In this document: positions 29,675 to 35,297 of the stretch, in pieces
Layout: each line of letters begins with the position of its first letter
How positions within the stretch are numbered: position 1 is the stretch's first letter
From: an uncultured Christensenella sp.
GTDB lineage: Bacteria; Bacillota; Clostridia; Christensenellales; Borkfalkiaceae
DNA length: 35,297 nucleotides
Assembly (NCBI GenBank): GCA_910577875.1
Contig: CAJTNY010000018.1
Coordinates: 1 to 35,297 of the forward strand
Direction of reading: 5' to 3'
Position numbers and translations under genes: made by a program
The notes under the pieces: model-generated
What the model was told of the DNA's origin: nothing
What the model saw: the letters and a program-made list of their open reading frames with translations, nothing else
The model's database searches: none

Positions 29675-30067
29675 GTGTATATTACGACGAAGGGCAGAAA
29701 CGCTTTAAAGGTTATGATAGACCTTGCCCGCCACGAGGGCGAAGGGTATATTTCGCTTTCGGATATAGCCGAAAGACAAAAGGAATCGCTTAAATATCTC
29801 GAAACGTCCGCATCGCAGTTGTCGTCTGCGGGGCTTGTAGTCAGCGCGAGAGGAAAGAGCGGAGGTTATAAGCTCGCCCGCCGAGCGGAAGAGTATACGG
29901 TAGCGGAAATTCTTCTTACGGGAGAGGGAACGCTTTCGCCGGTGTCCTGTCTTGACAGCGGTTGCGAAAATGCGGGTACCTGTATGACCTTGCCGCTTTT
30001 TAAAGAACTTGATGAGGTTATTATGAATTTCCTCAACTCGAAAACTTTAAAAGATTTGTTAAAGTAA
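29675..30067 (+). CDS. Rrf2-family regulator (IscR/CymR type)
   Basis: 130 residues, start GTG one base after the nadA stop. A winged helix opens with TTKGRNALKVMIDLARHE, then ISLSDIAERQKESLKYLE (recognition region about 27..45) and GKSGGYKLAR (wing). Three Cys near the C-terminus (Cys 92, 97, 103 in SCLDSGCENAGTC) are placed as in cluster-binding IscR-type members. It likely senses Fe-S status and controls iscS-iscU through the palindrome at 30121..30147. Confidence 0.9.
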   Translation: MYITTKGRNALKVMIDLARHEGEGYISLSDIAERQKESLKYLETSASQLSSAGLVVSARGKSGGYKLARRAEEYTVAEILLTGEGTLSPVSCLDSGCENAGTCMTLPLFKELDEVIMNFLNSKTLKDLLK

Positions 30068-30120
30068 GTTCACAAATATCTAAATTTATAAAAACGTTTC
30101 AAATTTTTAATAATAACTAT

Positions 30121-30184
30121 AAATTCCTATTGACAAAATAGGAATTTATTTTTATAATTAAATCATATTAAAAACATAGGAATT
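30121..30184 (+). promoter_or_regulatory. iscS promoter with Rrf2-type operator
   Basis: TTGACA (30130..30135), 17 bases, TATAAT (30153..30158). A perfect 10-base inverted repeat, AAATTCCTAT (30121..30130) and ATAGGAATTT (30138..30147), covers the -35 box. A third half-site ATAGGAATT (30176..30184) covers the ribosome site. Repression by the Rrf2 protein encoded just upstream is inferred. Confidence 0.8.
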
Positions 30185-30187
30185 GAA

Positions 30188-31381
30188 ATGAAAAAAATAA
30201 TTTATGCGGACAATGCGGCTACAACCGCAATGAGTGAAAAAGCTATAAAATCTATGCTTCCGTATCTCAAAGAAATATACGGCAATCCGTCCTCGCTTCA
30301 TACTGTGGGACAGGTAGCAAAGGAAGCTCTCGACGCGGCGCGCGAAAAAATCGCGGAGTGCCTTAATGCGGATAAGCGCGAGATTTATTTCACTTCGGGA
30401 GGAAGCGAGGCGGATAACCAGGCTTTGCGCTCGCTCGCATTGAACGGAGAGAGAAAAGGCAGAAAACATATAATATCTACCGCGTTCGAGCACCACGCGG
30501 TTCTGCATGTATTGAAGAAGCTTGAAAAAGAAGGCTTCGAGGTAACTTATCTCGATGTGCATGAAAACGGGCTTATAACGGGCGAGCAGGTGCAGAAAGC
30601 AATTCGTCCAGATACCGCTTTTGTTACGGTTATGTACGCGAACAACGAAGTCGGGACTATTCAGCCTATACGCGAGATAGGCGAGGTATGCAAAAAGCTG
30701 AACGTTCCTTTCCACACGGACGCTGTTCAGGCGGTCGGGCATATACCCGTTGACGTGAAAGCGGACAATATAGATATGCTGTCGCTCTCCGCGCATAAAT
30801 TCCACGGACCGAAAGGAGTCGGTGCGCTTTATTGCAGACGCGGCATACCGCTAAATACGTTTATTGAGGGCGGGGCGCAGGAAAACGGAAGACGCGCGGG
30901 AACGGAAAATATAGGCGGAATAGTTTCTATGTCCGTTGCTCTCAAAGAAGCCTGCGCGGGTATGCAGGCGAACGCACAGAAACTCGTTAAACTTCGCGAC
31001 AGACTGATTGACGGACTTTTGAAAATACCGCATTCCAAGCTCAACGGCGATAGATACGAAAGACTTCCTTCAAACGTCAACATAAGTTTCGAGGGGGTTG
31101 AGGGCGAAAGCCTTATTCTAGATTTGAGCCAAAGAGGTATCTGCGTATCGTCGGGTTCGGCTTGTACGACGGCTTCGCTCGAGCCTTCGCACGTTTTGCT
31201 TGCATTAGGACTTCCGCACGAAGTAGCGCACGGTTCGTTAAGGCTGACGCTTTCAGAATACAATACCGAAGAAGAAATCGACTATATTCTACAAGAGGTT
31301 CCGAAGGTAGTCGAAAAATGGCGGAGCTGTTCGCCTTTCTGGGAAGATTTACAGACGGGAAAAAGAAAGCATTTTATTTAA
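30188..31381 (+). CDS. iscS: Cysteine desulfurase (IscS/NifS type)
   Basis: PLP enzyme that takes sulfur from cysteine for Fe-S clusters. 397 residues. YADNAATTAMSE at the start, FTSGGSEADNQALR, AFEHHAV (PLP-stacking His), HTDAVQAVGH, and SLSAHKFHGPKG with the PLP Lys (about 207). The catalytic Cys is in SSGSACTTAS (about 325), with the short loop of the NifS/IscS class. ATG follows the AGGA of an operator half-site. It is co-transcribed with iscU 10 bases downstream. Confidence 0.94.
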   Translation: MKKIIYADNAATTAMSEKAIKSMLPYLKEIYGNPSSLHTVGQVAKEALDAAREKIAECLNADKREIYFTSGGSEADNQALRSLALNGERKGRKHIISTAFEHHAVLHVLKKLEKEGFEVTYLDVHENGLITGEQVQKAIRPDTAFVTVMYANNEVGTIQPIREIGEVCKKLNVPFHTDAVQAVGHIPVDVKADNIDMLSLSAHKFHGPKGVGALYCRRGIPLNTFIEGGAQENGRRAGTENIGGIVSMSVALKEACAGMQANAQKLVKLRDRLIDGLLKIPHSKLNGDRYERLPSNVNISFEGVEGESLILDLSQRGICVSSGSACTTASLEPSHVLLALGLPHEVAHGSLRLTLSEYNTEEEIDYILQEVPKVVEKWRSCSPFWEDLQTGKRKHFI

Positions 31382-31391
31382 GGAGAAATTT

Positions 31392-31835
31392 ATGGCATTA
31401 TACAGCGACAAGGTTATGGACCATTTCACAAATCCGAGGAACGTCGGAAAAATCGAGGATGCGGACGGGATAGGCGAAGTCGGCAACGCTAAATGCGGGG
31501 ATATAATGAAGATATATCTCAAAATAGAAAACGATATAATAACGGACGTAAAGTTCAGTACTTTCGGCTGCGGAAGCGCAATAGCGTCGTCTTCTATGGC
31601 GACCGAACTTATCAAAGGCAAACCCATTTCGCAGGCGTTGGAGCTCACCAACAAAGCCGTAGCGGAAGCACTTGACGGTCTGCCCGCGCATAAAATGCAC
31701 TGCTCGGTGCTTGCGGAAGAAGCTATCCGTTCTGCAATCAAGGACTATTACGACAAAAACGGAATAGCCTACGATAAGGCTAAATTTCCCGACCCTCATG
31801 ACGAAGAGGAAGAACACAACTTCGAAGAAGAGTAA
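31392..31835 (+). CDS. iscU: Fe-S scaffold protein IscU/NifU N-terminal type
   Basis: Assembles new Fe-S clusters with IscS. 147 residues. Three ligand Cys: NAKCGDIM (Cys 35), FGCGSAIASSS (Cys 60) and HCSVLAEEAI (Cys 104). The C-terminal tail is very acidic (DPHDEEEEHNFEEE). There is Gly-Asp after the first Cys, as in the NifU/IscU group, and no SufU-type insertion is obvious. Ribosome site AAGGAG. No hscA, hscB or fdx follows, as is usual for Clostridia. Confidence 0.92.
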   Translation: MALYSDKVMDHFTNPRNVGKIEDADGIGEVGNAKCGDIMKIYLKIENDIITDVKFSTFGCGSAIASSSMATELIKGKPISQALELTNKAVAEALDGLPAHKMHCSVLAEEAIRSAIKDYYDKNGIAYDKAKFPDPHDEEEEHNFEEE

Positions 31836-31841
31836 AATTTT

Positions 31842-32070
31842 ATGATTAAAAAAGTTATCACGCTGTTTGTCGTGTCTGCAACGGCTTTTACTTTTTCCGG
31901 TTGCGTTAATAATCAGAACGGTTTAAAGCGGCGGGTTGAAGAGTTTAACGAAAGAACAGTAGACGCATGCCGACGTCCGCAAACTCGCGCGCGAGTACTG
32001 GGAAGAGTGCAGGGATAAAACGGACAAAGAAAATTTCGGTGCGGTAAGCTTGATGCGTTTTCAATCATAA
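31842..32070 (+). pseudogene. Frameshifted small lipoprotein
   Basis: ATG 31842 opens MIKKVITLFVVSATAFTFSG followed by CVNNQNG, a lipoprotein signal with lipobox F-S-G-C (Cys 21). In this frame it ends at TAA 32016 after 58 codons, with an Arg-rich non-natural end. From about 31969 another frame gives ADVRKLAREYWEECRDKTDK and ENFGAVSLMRFQS to TAA 32068. Removing one base near GCATGCC (about 31967..31973) joins them into about 75 residues. It is likely a decayed or mis-sequenced lipoprotein gene. No family recognised. Confidence 0.55.
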
Positions 32071-32099
32071 CTGCAATTTTATACGCATACAATTAGCGT

Positions 32100-34727
32100 A
32101 TGGACAACTTTTGTTTTACTGACGTCGGGCAAACGTTAAAGAAACTCAATACCACAAAAGACGGGCTTTCGCAGAAAGAAGCGGAAGACAGACTTAGAGT
32201 ATACGGTAAAAACGAGCTTGAAAAGGGTAAACGCGCGGGGATAGTAAAGCTGTTCTTTTCGCAGTTCAAAGATTTTATGACGCTTATGCTGATTGCTGCG
32301 GCGGCTGTTTCTGCGGTCATAGCCTTTATCTCCAAGGACACGCGCGACTTGACGGATACTTTTATAATTCTGACTATTATATTAATGAATTCCGTCGTGG
32401 GAACGGTTCAGCAGTACCGCGCGGACAAGGCTATCGAGAACCTAAAAAAACTCTCGTCGTGTTCCGTAAAAGTAAGGCGCGGAGGCAATGAAACGACCGT
32501 CGACAGTACGGAAATTACCGTCGGGGATATAATTCTCTTGGAAGAGGGGGATGTAATTCCCGCAGATTGCAGAATAATAGAGTGCAATAATTTAAAGTGT
32601 GACGAGTCCGCACTCACGGGAGAGAGTGTCGGCGTTGAGAAGAGCGCCGATGTTCTGAAAGAAAAAAGGCCCGCGCTCGGCGCGATGAAAAACATTTTGT
32701 TCAACTCTACGTACGTCGTTCGCGGCAACGCGTCCGCCGTTGTGACTTCCGTCGGTATGGGTACGGAAATGGGAAAAATTGCGACTATGCTCGAAGATTC
32801 CAAAGTCACTGCGACCCCGCTCGAAAAGACTTTGAATAAGCTCGGCAAAGTTATTACTATATTCGTGCTTGCCGTTACTGCGCTAATATTCATACTCGGG
32901 CTGTGCGTGCGCGGGGACGGAATTTTAAAGAACTTTATGACTTCCGTCGCAATTGCGGTTGCAGCTATCCCCGAGGGGTTGCCCGCGGTAGTAACTATAA
33001 TTATGGCTATGGGCGTTCAGAAGATGAGCAGGAAAAACGTCGTTATCCGTAAGCTCAAATCCGTTGAAACGCTCGGGGGCTGTTCTGTTATATGTTCGGA
33101 TAAAACGGGCACGCTCACGGAAAACAAAATGCGCGTGTCCGAAGTACACTGCGCGGATTCCGCAGGTACGAAACTGCTCGAATGTATGACGGCTTGTTCG
33201 TCCGTAAAGGGCGAAAAGGGCAAATATATAGGCGACCCTACGGAAATTGCGCTGAGGATATACGCCGACGAAAGCGGATTTTATAAAAGTTTCGAAAAAA
33301 TTGCGGAGCTTCCGTTTACTTCGGAACGCAAGATGATGAGCGTTTCTGCGGACTTCGGCGGAGAGAAGATAAATTACGTTAAGGGCGCGCCCGACATACT
33401 TATTGAAAAGTGTTCGTTCATCGCAACGGCTTCGGGGGTGCGCGCAATTACAAAAGACGATAAAAGGAAAATTATCGAACGCAATAATAAAATGTCGGAT
33501 AACGCACTCCGTGTTCTCGGATTTGCATACAGAAGTTACGACGGTCAGCCGAGAGAAGAAGGGCTCACGTTTATCGGACTGTGCGGAATGATAGACGGAC
33601 TGAAAGAGGGTGTAAAAGAAGCCGTTGCGGAGTGTAAAGAGGCGGGAATTTCGACCGTCATGATAACGGGCGACCACGTTCGTACAGCTTTTGCGATAGC
33701 AAAAAATCTCGGAATAGCCGAGGATATGCGCGAGGTAATCTCGGGTGAAGAGCTTGACGCTATGTCTGCGGAAGAGCGCGGGAACGCAATTGAGCGGTGC
33801 AGAGTATTTGCGCGCGTTTCGCCCAAGCATAAGAATATGATTGTAAAAGCTTTGAAAAAGCGCGGCAAGGTCACTGCTATGACGGGCGACGGAATCAATG
33901 ACGCGCCGAGCATAAAGACTGCCGATATAGGCATAGCTATGGGCTCGGGAACAGACGTAACGAAGAGCGCGTCGGATATGGTTATCGCGGACGATAATTT
34001 TACCACTATAGTATGCGCCGTCAGAGAAGGAAGACGTATATCTGCGAATATACGCAAGACAATTCAGTTTTTCCTGTCGACAAACCTTGCGGAAGTGCTT
34101 GCGATACTCATTGCGTCGTTGGTGTTCTTTAAAAACAATTTCCTGCTTTCGACCCAACTTTTGTGGCTCAATCTTATAACCGACAGTTTCCCCGTGCTCG
34201 CGCTCGGAATGGAAAAAGAGGACGCTGACATAATGAAAACCCCGCCTGTGCGCGCGGAGAAAAGTTTGTTCTCGAAAACTTCAATCGCGTCGATAAGCTT
34301 TTTCGGGGTATATATAACAGCGGTGACTATCGGTGTTTATGCCGTTGCCCTCGGTATATGGGGCAATAAAGTTGCAACCGCGCTGACTTTTCTTACAATT
34401 TCGTTCCTCGAACTGTTCCACGCGTTTAATATCCGTTCGGAAAGGCAGTCGTTGTTTAAATGCGGAATATTTACGAACAAAATACTGCTCTGCACGGTAT
34501 TTGCAGGTATAGTAATAAATATACTGCTTGCGGTAAGTCCGTTTGCACAGGCTTTCGGACTTGACGGTTTGAAAGTAACTCACTGGCTGATTGCGCTCGG
34601 ACTCGCTCTTTCGGTAATACCTGTCGGGGAAATTTACAAACTCTTTTTAAGGCTGTTTTCCCGCCGTATGAAAAAGCCGGATAAGGAAAAGAAAATAAAA
34701 CCCGTAAAATTAAAAGTCAAAGCGTAA
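32100..34727 (+). CDS. P2A-type calcium-transporting ATPase
   Basis: Exports Ca2+ (or Mn2+) from the cytoplasm using ATP. 875 residues. Order: N-terminal cation-ATPase domain (GLSQKEAEDRLRVYGKNEL), ALTGES of the actuator (about 171..176), VAIAVAAIPEGLPAVVT in span 4 (about 283..299, the Ca-site motif), CSDKTGTLTENKM with the phosphorylated Asp (about 335), KGAPD (nucleotide domain), MTGDGINDAPS (about 593..603), and spans 5 to 10 with LWLNLITDSFPVLALGME. These are the marks of SERCA/PMCA-like bacterial pumps. No ribosome site precedes ATG 32100. TACAAT (32088..32093) lies six bases before it, so the mRNA may be leaderless. Confidence 0.9.
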   Translation: MDNFCFTDVGQTLKKLNTTKDGLSQKEAEDRLRVYGKNELEKGKRAGIVKLFFSQFKDFMTLMLIAAAAVSAVIAFISKDTRDLTDTFIILTIILMNSVVGTVQQYRADKAIENLKKLSSCSVKVRRGGNETTVDSTEITVGDIILLEEGDVIPADCRIIECNNLKCDESALTGESVGVEKSADVLKEKRPALGAMKNILFNSTYVVRGNASAVVTSVGMGTEMGKIATMLEDSKVTATPLEKTLNKLGKVITIFVLAVTALIFILGLCVRGDGILKNFMTSVAIAVAAIPEGLPAVVTIIMAMGVQKMSRKNVVIRKLKSVETLGGCSVICSDKTGTLTENKMRVSEVHCADSAGTKLLECMTACSSVKGEKGKYIGDPTEIALRIYADESGFYKSFEKIAELPFTSERKMMSVSADFGGEKINYVKGAPDILIEKCSFIATASGVRAITKDDKRKIIERNNKMSDNALRVLGFAYRSYDGQPREEGLTFIGLCGMIDGLKEGVKEAVAECKEAGISTVMITGDHVRTAFAIAKNLGIAEDMREVISGEELDAMSAEERGNAIERCRVFARVSPKHKNMIVKALKKRGKVTAMTGDGINDAPSIKTADIGIAMGSGTDVTKSASDMVIADDNFTTIVCAVREGRRISANIRKTIQFFLSTNLAEVLAILIASLVFFKNNFLLSTQLLWLNLITDSFPVLALGMEKEDADIMKTPPVRAEKSLFSKTSIASISFFGVYITAVTIGVYAVALGIWGNKVATALTFLTISFLELFHAFNIRSERQSLFKCGIFTNKILLCTVFAGIVINILLAVSPFAQAFGLDGLKVTHWLIALGLALSVIPVGEIYKLFLRLFSRRMKKPDKEKKIKPVKLKVKA

Positions 34728-34792
34728 AAAAAACGGAGCGCGGTTATCGTAATCCCATAGGGAATATAATAAAACGCAAATAAAAAGATTTA

Positions 34793-34817
34793 GGCATAGC
34801 GTTAAGCTGTGCCTTTT
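34793..34817 (+). terminator. Terminator of the calcium ATPase gene
   Basis: GGCATAGC (34793..34800) with GCTGTGCC (34806..34813), one G-T pair, then TTTT. Confidence 0.65.
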
Positions 34818-34902
34818 CCGTACTTTTTTCATTGACGAAATAGGCTACTCGTAGCCTAGTGAGATATAGATATGTTTTATATTTCCCGCAAAATTCAATC
34901 GG

Positions 34903-34931
34903 TTGCGTTCTTTCATTTTTCGTGATATAAT
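34903..34931 (+). promoter_or_regulatory. Promoter of a short RNA unit
   Basis: TTGCGT (34903..34908), 17 bases, TATAAT (34926..34931) preceded by TGA, an extended -10 box. Confidence 0.72.
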
Positions 34932-34937
34932 AATTGT

Positions 34938-34998
34938 ACGATAAACAGTAATTTAGAGGAGAAGACCGATAAGGCGTAACTGTCTTATCGGTCTTTTA
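34938..34998 (+). ncRNA. Short promoter-terminator transcript, about 60 nt
   Basis: It begins after the promoter at 34903 and ends at a terminator, AGACCGATAAG (34963..34973) with CTTATCGGTCT (34984..34994) and TTTT. It contains a ribosome-site-like AGAGGAG but no start codon at a useful distance. It may be a small RNA or the remains of a leader whose gene was lost. Confidence 0.45.
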
Positions 34999-35064
34999 TT
35001 CTAATAGAAATTATTTTGAGAAAATTACTTAAAAAATGCTTGCTTGTTACGCTGCGTAATGAAC

Positions 35065-35070
35065 TATAAT
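35065..35070 (+). promoter_or_regulatory. -10 box of the MerR gene with palindrome in the spacer
   Basis: TATAAT here, with a 13-base palindrome TTACGC-T-GCGTAA (35047..35059) directly upstream. A TTGCTT 19 bases before the -10 (35040..35045) would give the long spacer typical of MerR-controlled promoters. Auto-regulation is inferred. Confidence 0.45.
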
Positions 35071-35087
35071 ATATGCGAGGTATATTT

Positions 35088-35297
35088 ATGGCAAGATATA
35101 AAGCAATTCCGCAAGGCTATATGACGGTTGGCGAAGTCGCAAAGAAAATGGGCGTAACCGTTCGAGCGTTGCAATATTATGACCGCGAAGGGCTATTTAG
35201 TCCGTCTTGTATCAGCGAAGGCGGACGGCGTTTGTATAGTGATAAAGATATTGTTAAGTTGCATCAAATACTTACTCTTAAATCGTTAGGGTTTTCA
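35088..35297 (+). CDS. MerR-family regulator, cut by the window end
   Basis: 70 codons are present and the C-terminal effector part is missing. MTVGEVAKKMGVTVRALQYYDREGLFSP is the MerR helix-turn-helix and first wing start, then GGRRLYSDKDIVKLHQILTLKSLGFS. ATG follows GCGAGG by seven bases. The effector class cannot be told from this part. Confidence 0.9.
   Translation, partial: MARYKAIPQGYMTVGEVAKKMGVTVRALQYYDREGLFSPSCISEGGRRLYSDKDIVKLHQILTLKSLGFS

Larger units (their letters stand above)
34728..35087 (+). other. Intergenic region with terminators and a short RNA unit
   Basis: No gene is seen in these 360 bases. They hold the ATPase terminator GGCATAGC-GTTAA-GCTGTGCC-TTTT (34793..34817), an 18-base palindrome (34841..34858) resembling the element boundary core, the promoter-terminator unit at 34903..34997, and the promoter of the MerR gene. 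Confidence 0.6.

Noticed and set aside
32925..34157. Minus-strand 410-codon frame opposite the calcium ATPase
   Set aside because: Long only because the GC-rich codon pattern of the pump avoids stops on the other strand; no start signals, Arg/Tyr/Phe-rich product.

Overview
The window reads as a chromosomal segment of a low-to-mid GC Bacillota, probably an uncultured Clostridia lineage. Evidence: A/G-rich ribosome binding sites, consensus sigma-A promoters with 17-base spacers, Rrf2-iscS-iscU and YitT/PnuC gene sets, BspA/GLUG-like surface proteins, and a membrane protein ending in a ribosomal uL15-like domain. A block of small, mostly unknown genes, all on the minus strand, is inserted into it (about 2116..16165).

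Left flank (1..2115): a membrane-anchored acidic-repeat protein with a C-terminal uL15-like domain, ending at a strong terminator.

Inserted element (about 2116..16165, 14 kb): bounded by a 15-base direct repeat whose centre is a palindrome (AGGCT-GT-AGCCT). It encodes an IS30-family DDE transposase, a HUH rolling-circle replication protein, a multi-pass Zot/pI-like ATPase, several one-membrane-span small proteins and two larger ones, a large secreted protein with a C-terminal membrane anchor, an Ig-like membrane-anchored protein, a possible ssDNA-binding protein, a PemK/MazF-like protein, a SprT-like metalloprotease and a tRNA-Lys with an abnormally long variable region. The best fit is an inovirus-like (filamentous ssDNA phage) prophage that uses an IS30-type transposase instead of an integrase. 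No secretin gene is seen, which suits a host without an outer membrane. The element is rich in non-coding structure: two promoter-to-terminator RNA units, long hairpins beside rep and before a membrane-protein gene, three copies of one palindromic site, and paired mini-hairpins in two gene leaders. These are the most unusual signals in the window.

Right flank (16166..35297): the element ends 13 bases upstream of the consensus promoter of a giant C-terminally anchored surface protein. Then come a coiled-coil small protein; a minus-strand operon of two YitT paralogues and a PnuC-type transporter; a GH13 alpha-glucan hydrolase and a glycogen branching enzyme; a frameshifted Cys-rich gene divergent from an XRE regulator with shared operators; nadA; an Rrf2 regulator with iscS and iscU (iron-sulfur cluster assembly, with a palindromic Rrf2-type operator on the iscS promoter); a frameshifted lipoprotein remnant; a P2A-type calcium ATPase; a short promoter-terminator unit; and the start of a MerR regulator cut by the window edge.

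All family names come from motif recognition by eye. No database search was run.
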